Source: Oscillospiraceae bacterium (GTDB taxonomy: Bacteria; Bacillota; Clostridia; WRLR01). Taken from it: 36,047 bases of DNA. The translations under genes and the position numbers were made by a program. Each line of letters starts with the position of its first letter. The stretch's first letter is position 1. The stretch is taken from NCBI GenBank assembly GCA_009777515.1, contig WRLR01000032.1:1-36047 (forward strand), written 5' to 3'. Of this stretch, positions 14,696-22,884 are shown piece after piece. The notes beneath the pieces are model-generated. The model saw nothing but the letters and a program-made list of their open reading frames with translations, was not told the DNA's origin and made no database searches.

Positions 14696-15049
14696 TTGAC
14701 AATGCCCCCGGAAGCAGTGGAGATTATCGCCATAATCGTGTTCTTTGTCGGCTTTTTCGGCCTGATTACCGGTAAGGGCGCCATAAAGTCCATCGTGTCG
14801 ATATCGGTGATTGAGGCGTCCGCCGTGATGTTCCTATTGAGCATCGGCTATTCGGCCGGCGCCATGCCGCCGATCGGGCAGAGCCCGGCCAACCCCGCCG
14901 ACCCCCTGCCGCAGGCGCTGGTCATTACGGCCATCGTCATAGGCGTCGCGCTTACGGCGGTCAACCTGACGATGTTGATATCGCTGTGCCGGCAGTTCAA
15001 GGCGACAGATTGGGACATCCTGAAAAATAAAAGCGCGGGGCAGCAATAA
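14696..15049 (+). CDS. mrpC: Na+/H+ antiporter subunit C (MrpC/MnhC/MbhG-like, NuoK family)
   Basis: 117 aa, three membrane segments, homologous to NuoK of complex I. Seen: VFFVGFFGLITGKGAIKSIVSISVIEASAVMF-type second helix with the conserved Glu of NuoK/MrpC (VIEASAV), the PPIGQ-type loop, then DPLPQALVITAIVIGVALTAV, the strongest MrpC signature. AAAGGAG overlaps the stop of the preceding gene. It is 5 nt from a TTG at 14696 and 11 nt from an ATG at 14702, so either start is possible and translation is coupled. Confidence 0.94.
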   Translation: MTMPPEAVEIIAIIVFFVGFFGLITGKGAIKSIVSISVIEASAVMFLLSIGYSAGAMPPIGQSPANPADPLPQALVITAIVIGVALTAVNLTMLISLCRQFKATDWDILKNKSAGQQ

Positions 15050-15051
15050 CC

Positions 15052-16764
15052 ATGCTGGCTTATTTTGTCATTGTTCCTATATTGACGGCGGTTTTCCTGT
15101 ACGTTTTTTCAACCGCGAGGGCGGCCAGGGTGATCGCCGCAGCGGCGCAGGCGGCGCTGACCGGCTTTGCCGCATACCTCTTTTTCCTTTGCAAGGGGGG
15201 CGACATTGTCACGCACCTGGGCGGGTACGACGGCGCGTTGGGCATATCCCTCCGGGCGGACACGCTCTCGTCTGTTTTCATCGCCCTCACCGCCTTTATT
15301 TTTTTGATCGCTACAATCTACAGCCTCAACGAAAAAGGCGGCAAGTTGTTTTGGCTGCTGCTGTTTATATGGGAGGGGCTGCTCATCGGCACATTTTTGA
15401 CGCGCGATCTGTTCAACGCGTTTGTTTTGCTGGAAGTCTCGACTGTCGCCGTTTCCATACTCATCATGTTCAACCGCGACACCCGCTCGATGTATGATGG
15501 CATGCTCTATTTGATGGCGAGCATAGTGGCCATGCAGTTTTACCTTTTCGGCGTTGGCTATATATACAAGCTGACGGGCGTCCTGGACATGGACGCCGCC
15601 GCCAGCGCGCTTAGCGCTATGGACGCGCAATCGCAAATTTTACCGTTCGCGCTGGTCATGACGGCGGTGGGCTTTAAATGCGCTATTGTGCCGCTGCACA
15701 GCTGGCTCCCCAGGGCGCACGGGACCCCGGGCGCGCCGCCCGCCGTTTCCGCGCTGCTGTCCGGCATCCACATAAAGAGCGGCGTGTACCTGTTCATGCG
15801 CTTCCGATCGATATTCGGGGAGATTGACGTCGGCAGGTTCTTCCTCGTCGTCGGCATCATTACAGGGATTGTTGGTTTTATATTCGCGGTGCTGCAGACG
15901 GATATAAAACTGATACTCGCGTACCATACGGTCTCGCAAGTCGGCATGATAATAGCGGGCCTGAACATGGGCGCCGTCTATTCTTATGTCGGCGGGCTGT
16001 ACCATTCGATAAACCACGCGCTGTTCAAGTCGGCGCTTTTTTTGAGCGCGGGGGTGATTGTACAGGCGTACGGGACACGGGACGTCAACAGCATCCGAGG
16101 GGTTTTGAGGCGCTTCCCGCTGGTCGGCGCCGCGACCATTATGGCGATCCTGGGCATCACGGGCGCGCCCCTGTTCAACGGGAGCATATCGAAATATTTC
16201 ATCATGTCCGACACCAGCCCCGCAGTTAGCGCGTCCTTGTTGTTCATCAACCTGGGCACTATTATTTCATTTATTAAGTATTCGGCGATACTTTTTAGAG
16301 GCGGCGGCAGGGTTGTAGGCGGCGGCGGAGCCGCAAGCGGGGCTGCGGACGGCGGTGGGGCTGCGAGCGGCGGCGGTATTGCAGACGGCAGCAGTGCCAA
16401 GATCGGTGCTGTGGGCGGCGCTTCCAGTGTTATTGCAACTTCGGAGGATAAGGTCGACATGAGTAAGCAGGTAGCCATCCTCGCGTTGGGGGCGCTGTGT
16501 TTTGTCGGCGGTATATTCGGAGAGTATATTATAGAGTTCCTGTTCAATGTAAAGGTCAGCGTGGACGCAGCCGGATACTTGCAAAAAGTGGCGTTCTTTG
16601 CCGCAAGCGGCTTCGCGGGTTTTTTCATATATAAATATTTCGTAAATAAAAGCCCGCTGTTAAAACGCATTCGTGCGCTGGATGCGGGCTTTCGCGCGAT
16701 ATGCGTCTGTATGGGCGTGTTCTTCGCGCTGCTCCTCGTGGCCGCCGGGATATTCGCGATCTGA
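15052..16764 (+). CDS. mrpD: Na+/H+ antiporter subunit D (MrpD/MbhH-like, NuoN/NuoM family)
   Basis: Large proton/cation-pumping subunit, 570 aa with about 14 membrane helices. Seen: DLFNAFVLLEVSTVAVSIL, with the functionally essential Glu of helix 5; KCAIVPLHSWLPRAHGTPGAPP and VSALLSGIHIKSGVYLFMRF, with the conserved Lys residues and Pro-rich loop; then ILAYHTVSQVGMI. These are the core motifs of complex I-type antiporter subunits. Oddity: residues about 417-465 are a Gly/Ala/Ser low-complexity block between late helices, where relatives have a short loop. It starts 2 nt after the subunit C stop. No full-length MrpA and no hydrogenase subunits follow; the operon ends here and meets a convergent SLH gene. 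Confidence 0.93.
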   Translation: MLAYFVIVPILTAVFLYVFSTARAARVIAAAAQAALTGFAAYLFFLCKGGDIVTHLGGYDGALGISLRADTLSSVFIALTAFIFLIATIYSLNEKGGKLFWLLLFIWEGLLIGTFLTRDLFNAFVLLEVSTVAVSILIMFNRDTRSMYDGMLYLMASIVAMQFYLFGVGYIYKLTGVLDMDAAASALSAMDAQSQILPFALVMTAVGFKCAIVPLHSWLPRAHGTPGAPPAVSALLSGIHIKSGVYLFMRFRSIFGEIDVGRFFLVVGIITGIVGFIFAVLQTDIKLILAYHTVSQVGMIIAGLNMGAVYSYVGGLYHSINHALFKSALFLSAGVIVQAYGTRDVNSIRGVLRRFPLVGAATIMAILGITGAPLFNGSISKYFIMSDTSPAVSASLLFINLGTIISFIKYSAILFRGGGRVVGGGGAASGAADGGGAASGGGIADGSSAKIGAVGGASSVIATSEDKVDMSKQVAILALGALCFVGGIFGEYIIEFLFNVKVSVDAAGYLQKVAFFAASGFAGFFIYKYFVNKSPLLKRIRALDAGFRAICVCMGVFFALLLVAAGIFAI

Positions 16765-16767
16765 CCT

Positions 16768-16833
16768 GTATTTATTTACGCCGTATTTATTCCAGAACCG
16801 TGTTTATTCCGAAGCCGTATTTATTCCGACGCC
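16768..16833. repeat. 15-17-bp tandem repeat between convergent genes
   Basis: Four units of GTATTTATTCCGAAGCC type (16768-16782, 16783-16799, 16800-16816, 16817-16833). The last one overlaps the minus-strand end of the SLH gene and encodes its C-terminal residues. It occupies the place of a terminator between the antiporter operon and the SLH gene; no hairpin is seen. Confidence 0.85.
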
Positions 16834-17456
16834 GAATAGTTCGCAAATATCCGCAATGCGATTATCACCGCCTGCTCGCATGTGGCCGTACCACCGGGGG
16901 CGAACTGCCCGTCGCCCATCCCTTTTACGAAACCCAACTCGCCCATATTGAGCACGGACTCTTTCGCCCACGTTGAAATCAACCCCTCGTCAGCATAGCT
17001 GGGCGCGCCCCGGATGCTGTCCCCCGCCTCGGGATCGAGTATCAACAGCGTCCGCCACAACATGGTCGCCATCTGTTCCCTGGTGAGCCTGCCGTCCGGA
17101 TCGAATATGCCGTCGCCCATGCCGTTGACTATGCCTAAGTGATACGCGATCAGGACGTCGATGTCCTCCGTATCGCTGAACACCGCGCCCACGCTCGCGG
17201 GGGGCAAAATGCGGGCCCCCGTGTACTCGTCGTGCAGCCTGACGGTGACTGCGGCAAACTCCGCCCGGGTTATGGGCCTTGTGAAGTCCTGACCAAACAA
17301 ACTATATGGTATCAAGCCGAAGCTGTCGGCCATCATAAGCTCCTCGTGCGCCCAATCGGATGACATGGTCCATGTCGTAGCCTTGCCGTGCGCGACTGGC
17401 GATGAGGCCAACAGTAGATTTGTAATAATGATTGATGCAATAATTTTTTTGACCAT
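16821..17456 (-). CDS. Small secreted protein made only of SLH domains
   Basis: 211 aa. Seen: signal peptide (MVKKIIASIIITNLLLASSPVAHG) and then three SLH modules filling the rest. The first is around DWAHEELMMADSFGLIP with TRPITRAEFAAV; the second is FSDTEDIDVLIAYHLGIVNGMGDGIFDPDG with LTREQMATML; the third is YADEGLISTWAKESVLNMGELGFVKGMGDG. SLH triplets dock on the secondary cell-wall polymer, so this protein probably coats or primes the wall; there is no effector domain. GGGGG lies 8 nt before the ATG. It is last in the minus-strand run with the heptose-type genes, 59 nt after the methylase gene. The final residues are encoded by a tandem repeat unit. Confident in family and location, not in role. 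Confidence 0.9.
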   Translation of the reverse strand: MVKKIIASIIITNLLLASSPVAHGKATTWTMSSDWAHEELMMADSFGLIPYSLFGQDFTRPITRAEFAAVTVRLHDEYTGARILPPASVGAVFSDTEDIDVLIAYHLGIVNGMGDGIFDPDGRLTREQMATMLWRTLLILDPEAGDSIRGAPSYADEGLISTWAKESVLNMGELGFVKGMGDGQFAPGGTATCEQAVIIALRIFANYSASE

Positions 17457-17515
17457 CTATGAACCCCCGTTTTGTACCTTATGCCATTGTTTACGTCTAG
17501 CTTTGCTACCATCCT

Positions 17516-18565
17516 CTATTTTACAGCCACCACAATGTCCCTCATTATCGCCTGGTCTACCCTGTGGGCGAATTTTTCGTAGGCTGGGCCGCTCAGTACG
17601 CGCAGCCCTGCGCCCGATATCAGTTGCTCCATCCCCGGCCTTGGCAGCACATGCGTGTTCCACGCCAGCACCACCGCACCGCCCGGCCTCAGTGCGCCCA
17701 CCCAGGCGGGCAGGCAGGCTTCCAGCAGCTCGGAGGGGTTCCTCGTCTGCGACGACTGCTTCTGGTTAGTCACGTTTCCGTGCTGCACGCCATACGGCAG
17801 GTCGCCGACTATAATGTCGAAGAAGCCCTTTTTGAAGTATGTCCCCGCGTGCACGGAGTTCCCGGTTATTATTTCAAAGCGCCTGGCATATCCGTCCGCA
17901 GATACATCATTCGCCCCTGCTATGTCGATAGAGTATCTGGTCGACATAAAAGATTTGTTCGGGCCGGATATTTTATGTATGTCGGTTTTGTGCTTGCGTT
18001 TTTCTGTTTCCAGGAATTTTCTGAGATAGCGGTACGCCTCGGCCGCCGCGTCCCCGCCCACCTCCACGCCGTAGACGTCGAAGCCCCGGACGAGGCCTTC
18101 GAACAAGGTGGTGCCCTTCCCGGCTACTGGGTCCAGCAGCTTTACGGGTTGCGAAGCCTGCGCGTTTTCCAGCGAACAAAATGCGACGTTAATCATCATC
18201 CTTGTAAAAAGTTCGTTGGTCTTCCCGGTGTATTTTAAAATGGCGCTCAGGCTCTCGTCGACAAATGTTTCGCGCGCTACCCATCTGGGTTTTAGGTACT
18301 CGGTGTAATTTATCTCTACTATTTCATATAGCGCGAACACAAACGAAAGGTTGGACAAAACCGCGACGTCGCTGAGCGTAAGCCGCGAGCCCACGGTAAT
18401 GGCCAGGTACTCTACCCCCTCGATTGTCCTTTTGCCGACTTTCAACAGGCGCGCGGAAATCCCAAGTGAAGCCACCAGGGACAGTTCGGAAACGGCCAGA
18501 GCCGGCGCCGACTTATAATAGACCCTATTGTGCCCAGGGTTTATAAGAATGACGTAATCAACCAT
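17516..18565 (-). CDS. SAM-dependent methyltransferase, TRM11/UPF0020 RNA-methylase-like
   Basis: Probable class I methyltransferase, 349 aa. Seen: SAM-binding motif I DPVAGKGTTLFEG (about residues 144-156), an acidic motif II region (VYGVEVGGDAA), and a motif IV DIIVGDLPYG (about 249-258), the D/N-L/P-P-Y type used by amino-methylating enzymes. The first ~140 residues contain no clear THUMP domain but resemble the N-terminal part of TRM11-like proteins. The usual target of this group is a tRNA guanosine; target here unproven. Start: ATG at 18565 with GGAG 12 nt upstream; a TTG at 18583 with GAGG 3 nt upstream is an alternative. 25-43 nt after the kinase gene, so the same transcript. Whether it belongs functionally with the sugar genes is unclear. 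Confidence 0.75.
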   Translation of the reverse strand: MVDYVILINPGHNRVYYKSAPALAVSELSLVASLGISARLLKVGKRTIEGVEYLAITVGSRLTLSDVAVLSNLSFVFALYEIVEINYTEYLKPRWVARETFVDESLSAILKYTGKTNELFTRMMINVAFCSLENAQASQPVKLLDPVAGKGTTLFEGLVRGFDVYGVEVGGDAAAEAYRYLRKFLETEKRKHKTDIHKISGPNKSFMSTRYSIDIAGANDVSADGYARRFEIITGNSVHAGTYFKKGFFDIIVGDLPYGVQHGNVTNQKQSSQTRNPSELLEACLPAWVGALRPGGAVVLAWNTHVLPRPGMEQLISGAGLRVLSGPAYEKFAHRVDQAIMRDIVVAVK

Positions 18566-18608
18566 ATCAATGTTACGCTCCAACTGCCTCTATATATGTG
18601 ATAATACG

Positions 18609-19856
18609 TTATTTTATGTATTTCAGCCCGTCTTGCCCGGCCAGGCGGCGCTTTACCTGTTCCACGGTTGCGGTGCCCGTGACGCCCAACTGCTGTATGG
18701 TGATCGATGACACGCAGCCGCCCAGATATACAGACTCCTGCAACGACAGTCCCGACACTAACCCGATTATCGAACCCGCATTCGTCGCGTCGCCCGCGCC
18801 TGTGATGTCCAGCGGACCTTTCACCGGGAACGGCGGGACATGGACTGCCGTGGCGCCGCCCTCGAACACATAAGCGCCCTCCGCGCCAGCGGTGACCACC
18901 ACCGCTTTCCCGTTGGCGGCCAGCAGTTCGCCTGCCGCAGTGAGCATATCATCCAACGAGCTAAGCGGTTCGCCTGTCATCGCCGAGGATAGCGGCGCGC
19001 CTACTTTTGGCGCTGCTTGCAATCCATTAGCCACTACAGGGGTTTGCGGTCCACCCGCCGTGGCGGGCGAACTACCTGCTTTGGTAGGCGTACTACCTGC
19101 CGTGGTGGGTAAATTACCTACCACGGTAGGCAAACTACCCACCGTGGTGGGCATTCCGCTCATTATTTTTACGGCGTCGTCCAGCTCGGACCTGTTGCAC
19201 TTGATTATCACGCCACGGTAGCTGCCGGTAAAGCCGCGCGAGTCCGCAAAGAACGGCTTGCCCGCGTGCCGCGCGGCGATGCCGGCCAGCGCCCCGCGTA
19301 TGCGCGACGTGATTGCCGCGTTGTCGGATTCCAAGTACTGGTCGCATATCACGACGCCCTGCGACGCCGCCAGCGCCGCTTCCAGGTTCTCAAACAGCCT
19401 GTCTTCCAATTCCCGGGGCGTCTTTTTGAAATTGCGGAAGTCGAAGCGGTTCGACTCCACATACGCCCCGCCGGGCGACAGCCGCATCGGCTTCATATAT
19501 ACATAAGTCTGAATCATATCCGACTGTATCATGAGCGAAGTGTCCGCGCCGATCCGCGCGAGGCAGCCCATCAGATCATAGCCTTCCCCGTCCGTACCGA
19601 TCAGCCCCACGCAGCGCACCCTTGCGCCCAGTGCGCGGAGGTTGTTGACAATAGTCCCCGCCGCCCCCCCGAACACAGCCTTGCTGTCCACCTGGTACGC
19701 GGGCAGGCCCGTTTCGACGGAGATTTCGTCCCGGGCCGGGTCGATGTACAGGTATTTGTCCAGCGCGAAATCGCCGAACACCGTGACGTCGCATTCGCCG
19801 ACGTGATCTAATATACCTATTATGTTGCCGACATTTATTGTGTCCAATACATCCAT
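18609..19856 (-). CDS. PfkB-family sugar kinase, HldE/RfaE N-domain-like
   Basis: Likely phosphorylates a sugar phosphate, by analogy with the heptose-7-phosphate kinase half of HldE or HddA. 415 aa. Seen: VFGDFALDKYLY near residue 25-36 (HldE-like start), KAVFGGAAGTIVNNLRALGARV with the Gly-rich sugar-binding loop, GLIGTDGEGYDL, VICDQYL, then DITGAGDATNAG near 350-361, the PfkB anion-hole and catalytic Asp signature. Between about residues 233 and 300 there is a low-complexity insertion with five Pro-Thr-x-x-Gly-x-x heptads, followed by more spacer, before the C-terminal lobe resumes at LDDMLTAAGELL. No cytidylyl- or adenylyltransferase domain follows. GGAG lies 9 nt before the ATG. It sits between the DHS-like and methylase genes. 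Confidence 0.85.
   Translation of the reverse strand: MDVLDTINVGNIIGILDHVGECDVTVFGDFALDKYLYIDPARDEISVETGLPAYQVDSKAVFGGAAGTIVNNLRALGARVRCVGLIGTDGEGYDLMGCLARIGADTSLMIQSDMIQTYVYMKPMRLSPGGAYVESNRFDFRNFKKTPRELEDRLFENLEAALAASQGVVICDQYLESDNAAITSRIRGALAGIAARHAGKPFFADSRGFTGSYRGVIIKCNRSELDDAVKIMSGMPTTVGSLPTVVGNLPTTAGSTPTKAGSSPATAGGPQTPVVANGLQAAPKVGAPLSSAMTGEPLSSLDDMLTAAGELLAANGKAVVVTAGAEGAYVFEGGATAVHVPPFPVKGPLDITGAGDATNAGSIIGLVSGLSLQESVYLGGCVSSITIQQLGVTGTATVEQVKRRLAGQDGLKYIK
19051..19155. repeat. Five 21-bp coding repeats, each an internal dyad
   Basis: Units start at 19051, 19072, 19093, 19114 and 19135. In each unit bases 4-9 can pair with bases 12-17 (CCCGCC/GGCGGG in unit 1, CCTACC/GGTAGG in unit 4, CCCACC/GGTGGG in unit 5; units 2 and 3 need G-T pairs). 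Read on the minus strand they encode the Pro-Thr-x-x-Gly heptads of the kinase insertion. Confidence 0.85.
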
Positions 19857-19931
19857 TTGGCCAATCTCCGATATAAATTTGATATTGCGGTTAGCGGTTA
19901 TATGTGTGCAGGCGGGCGGGCAATGGCCGCC

Positions 19932-20900
19932 CTATGGCTGCAGCTCCCATACCTTTCGCGCCAGGTGCGGCAGCGTCAAGCTGTGCTCACCGCATACAAG
20001 GTAGCTCTTCCCGCCGTCGGCCACGGTGCGGGCCAAAATCGTCTTCCACGGGCGGAAGTAATAGTGCGGGTTGCTCTTGGGCGGGTCGATGCCCGGCGCG
20101 TAGCCGCCTATCGGTTGCAAGTCGAGTACAGCGGTCGTAAAATGGCAAATTTCGCGCCCGTCCTGCGCCGCGACGTTCCTCGCCATGGAGAGGGCCTTCA
20201 GGTAGACCTCGGGGCCGGTGACCGCCGACCCGAAATTCAAGAAAACGCCGCCCTCCAGGTTGGTGATTTCCTGGGTGTAGATAAGGAAATCGGTGTACGA
20301 GGCCGCGCCCATCGCCGCGCCGTCGCAGTTGGGGTGCTCGTGGATGATGTCGTTCCCGACGCCCACATGCACCGTCACGGGGATGCCGAGGCGGTAGCCC
20401 GCCGCCAGCACGCTCGAATCGCGGTTGGGCAGGTTATTCTCCCATATATAACGCCCCAGCGCCTCGCCCCAGCCCAGCCCCTCCGCCGCGCCTTCCTTGA
20501 TAATATCGTTGATGATCCCAGACTCGTGCCACAGCCCGAACTGCCCCTCGCTGATGTAGCGTGCGACGCTCTCGCAGGTCGCACCGACAAGCGACAGTTC
20601 AAAATCGTGGATGGAACCCGCCCCGTTGGTGGCTAGCATGGTCAACTGCCCGCGCTCCATCATCTCGATCATGTGAAGCGCGCAGCCCGAGCGGATGACG
20701 TGCGCCCCATACATCAGTATGGCCGAGGCATTGTTTTCGCGCGCCGAAAGGACGGCCCGCGCCAGCGGCTCGATCCCCGGGTCCTCAAAGTGTCCCAGCG
20801 GCTCGTCAAGCCCGATGAGGATACCCAAGTCCAAATCGTGCGCCCGTTCGGCCAGCGGCTTAATATTCAACCGAGACCTGTCAAATAAAGGATATGGCAT
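19932..20900 (-). CDS. Deoxyhypusine-synthase-like protein of a sugar cluster
   Basis: Tentative assignment. 322 aa, soluble. Seen: LARAVLSARENNASAILMYGAHVIRSG, LTMLATNGAGSIHDFELSLVG-like stretch with a Gly-rich turn, SVLAAGYRLGIPVTVHVGVGNDIIHEHP, and GGVFLNFGSAVTGPEVYLKALSMARN. The alternating Rossmann-like strands and Gly turns look like the NAD-binding deoxyhypusine synthase family, but the eukaryotic substrate (eIF5A) does not exist in bacteria and I cannot point to the catalytic Lys. Its position between a GmhA/GmhB-like fusion and an HldE-like kinase suggests a step in making or modifying a sugar phosphate. ATG at 20900 with AAAGGGG 7 nt upstream; a GTG one codon earlier is less likely. 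75 nt separate it from the kinase gene. Confidence 0.55.
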   Translation of the reverse strand: MPYPLFDRSRLNIKPLAERAHDLDLGILIGLDEPLGHFEDPGIEPLARAVLSARENNASAILMYGAHVIRSGCALHMIEMMERGQLTMLATNGAGSIHDFELSLVGATCESVARYISEGQFGLWHESGIINDIIKEGAAEGLGWGEALGRYIWENNLPNRDSSVLAAGYRLGIPVTVHVGVGNDIIHEHPNCDGAAMGAASYTDFLIYTQEITNLEGGVFLNFGSAVTGPEVYLKALSMARNVAAQDGREICHFTTAVLDLQPIGGYAPGIDPPKSNPHYYFRPWKTILARTVADGGKSYLVCGEHSLTLPHLARKVWELQP

Positions 20901-20940
20901 CACCTAGCCCCTTTCAATATAAAATAGAAATAATAAAATC

Positions 20941-20965
20941 GCGGGCGAACACTGTTCGCCCCTAC
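20941..20965 (-). repeat. GTAGGG-headed palindrome copy
   Basis: On the minus strand GTAGGG is followed by an 8-bp perfect stem, GGGCGAAC/GTTCGCCC, with a 3-nt loop. The rest of the 20901-21070 gap holds two degenerate ~50-bp direct repeats (each with ACAATG..GTGCCGA..ATATG/TTATG..CGGC) and no gene. Confidence 0.7.
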
Positions 20966-21070
20966 AATGGTTGTGCCGATCATAACATTATGGGCGGCTG
21001 CACCGGTTGTAACGCAATGGACAGCGGTCGTGCCGACACAATGTAATATGCGGCGGCCGCGTATTGCCCG

Positions 21071-22579
21071 TTAGACGCCAAGTAAAAATTCCACCAGCTC
21101 CCTGGCTTCGGCTGCGCCGCCAAAGTCGGGGATGATCACATCCGCGCCCGCTTCGAGTAGACGCCCGCGCTTACGCAGGTTGACGCCCTTGCGGCGCACC
21201 TCGTCGGTGGCGACGCCGACGGTGTAGCCGCCGATCCCTGCCACCAATTCGATCTCCACGAACCCGTCGCCGAAAGCCACCAGCTCCGCGCCGGTCAGCC
21301 CGTTCTCTGCTATGATTTCGCGGATGACCATCTCCTTGGAGCATTCTGTCATATACGCGTGCGCGCCGTAAATATGTTCGCCAAAATATTTGTCCATCCC
21401 CAAGAGCTTAGCTTCAACCAGCACGTCCACTTCGTCCGTGCCGCTGGCGCAATACAGGTTCCAACCCTCGGAGGCGAGCCGCTCCAAAAGCTCGACGCTG
21501 CCCGGCACCAGGTAGCCCTGCGGGTCGCAGCCGCCGCGTAGTTCTTCGATACGGTTTTTTATATGTATGTTCAGGCGTCGCAAATATTCGTCTTTGTAAA
21601 GGCCGGGCTCGATTTTTTGCCCCCCGCGCTTGACAACTTCCTCGTCGAGCCTGATGCACTGGAATATTGTCTGCTTGCCGGTCAGCCGGTCGACGAACTC
21701 CGTGACGAGCGCTTCGATGGCGCCGACGTCCTCCGCCTGCGGCGTTTCGCGCAGCACTTCTATAAAATATGGGATCATAATCTCCTGCCAGCCCTCGCGG
21801 ATGAGGCTCAACGTGCCGTCAAAGTCGAACAGCGCGTACTTGAACGCAGTGCCGGCATCGGTGCAGGCGCCAGCATTGTTGCTTGCGCCCGCGCCTGCGC
21901 TCGTATCGGCGCCTGCGCCTTCGCTCGTTCCGGCGCTCGCCCCTGCGTTTATGCTGCACCGAGATAGCGGGCGGCGCACGATCTCCATCCCCCATTCATC
22001 CTCCAGGGCGGCGCGAATGGCGCAAACCATGTTGTGCTCGTACATCATATGGATGTCCTCGATCCGCTCCATAGAGTCGGACGGGGCGATGACATAGTAA
22101 TCGCTCAAATCCTTCAACGCGCCGCCGTCCCTGCCCAAAAAGCCGACAGTCACTATGCCCATCTCACGGGCGGCTTTCGCGGCGTTGACGAGGTTGGGCG
22201 AGTTGCCGCTTCCGCTGTAGTATGCCAGCACATCGCCCGGGCGGCCCTTTGTCTGCAGCATGATGGCGTACACGTCGTCATAGCTGAAATCGTTGGCCAG
22301 GCATGTGATAATGGCGTTCGCGTCGCCCAGGCATTCGACGCGGAACGCCGTGCGGTTGTGCGCGCGGCAGCCTTTGATAAAATCGTTCGCCATGTGCGAG
22401 GCCGTCGCGTGGCTCCCGCCGTTCCCCGCCGTAAAAATGGCGCCGCCCGCCCTCTTGACGCCCAAAAACATATCGACAATCCGCGCCAGCGCCTGCCAGT
22501 CCGTTTTTTTAGCTTCATCAATCATTGTGTCGGCATATTTTGACAGTGTGCCCGCAAGTTCCATTATCTCCATCCCCAA
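21071..22579 (-). CDS. SIS isomerase (GmhA-like) fused to HAD phosphatase
   Basis: Two-domain enzyme, about 502 aa. Residues 1-200 are a SIS domain of the GmhA (sedoheptulose-7-phosphate isomerase) type: TAGNGGSHATASHMANDF (about 48-65), SGSGNSPNLVNAAKAA (about 122-137) and EDIHMMYEHNMVCAIR near 180-195, which holds the family's His/Glu region. Residues about 206-245 are a Gly/Ala/Ser/Thr low-complexity linker. The rest is a HAD hydrolase: DFDGTLS (motif I, about 251), YCASGTDE (motif II), GDGFVE (motif IV). Together they could isomerise and dephosphorylate heptose phosphates. Start: TTG at 22579 has AGGAGG 9 nt upstream; ATG at 22573 is the alternative. A GC palindrome lies in the leader. 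First gene of the minus-strand run toward the SLH gene. Confidence 0.85.
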   Translation of the reverse strand: MGMEIMELAGTLSKYADTMIDEAKKTDWQALARIVDMFLGVKRAGGAIFTAGNGGSHATASHMANDFIKGCRAHNRTAFRVECLGDANAIITCLANDFSYDDVYAIMLQTKGRPGDVLAYYSGSGNSPNLVNAAKAAREMGIVTVGFLGRDGGALKDLSDYYVIAPSDSMERIEDIHMMYEHNMVCAIRAALEDEWGMEIVRRPLSRCSINAGASAGTSEGAGADTSAGAGASNNAGACTDAGTAFKYALFDFDGTLSLIREGWQEIMIPYFIEVLRETPQAEDVGAIEALVTEFVDRLTGKQTIFQCIRLDEEVVKRGGQKIEPGLYKDEYLRRLNIHIKNRIEELRGGCDPQGYLVPGSVELLERLASEGWNLYCASGTDEVDVLVEAKLLGMDKYFGEHIYGAHAYMTECSKEMVIREIIAENGLTGAELVAFGDGFVEIELVAGIGGYTVGVATDEVRRKGVNLRKRGRLLEAGADVIIPDFGGAAEARELVEFLLGV

Positions 22580-22639
22580 TGTTAGCGCCCTCCTCCGGCT
22601 TCGGGCGGCCCGCCCGCAGCTCGGTTTTTTATTTAATAT

Positions 22640-22648
22640 ATTATAACA
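22640..22648 (-). promoter_or_regulatory. Perfect extended -10 promoter of the SIS-HAD gene
   Basis: On the minus strand TGTTATAAT matches TGnTATAAT exactly (TATAAT at 22645-22640). A TTGTTT lies 16 nt further upstream as a weak -35. It implies a leader of about 55 nt that contains the CGGGCGG palindrome. Confidence 0.55.
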
Positions 22649-22791
22649 AACGCCAAAGATAAAACAATCGAACAATACGGAACATCCAGAGTGCAGGAGT
22701 CGCGGAGGCGGAAGATGAGGATATGGGCGGTTGGTACGCAGACGGCTGGGGCGGCCGACCATACAAAAGAACGTCATATTGCAGCCATATC

Positions 22792-22820
22792 GTAGGGACG
22801 GTCGCCCTCGACCGCCCGCG
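22792..22820 (+). repeat. GTAGGG-headed palindrome copy
   Basis: GTAGGG, then arms CGGTCG/CGACCG (with outer GGG/CCC around one bulged A) and a CCCT loop, ending CCCGCG. Confidence 0.65.
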
Positions 22821-22884
22821 CCCTGCCATAATATAATATTGGGTTAATTGATTATTATACAAACGACTATTTTGTTGTGTTTTA

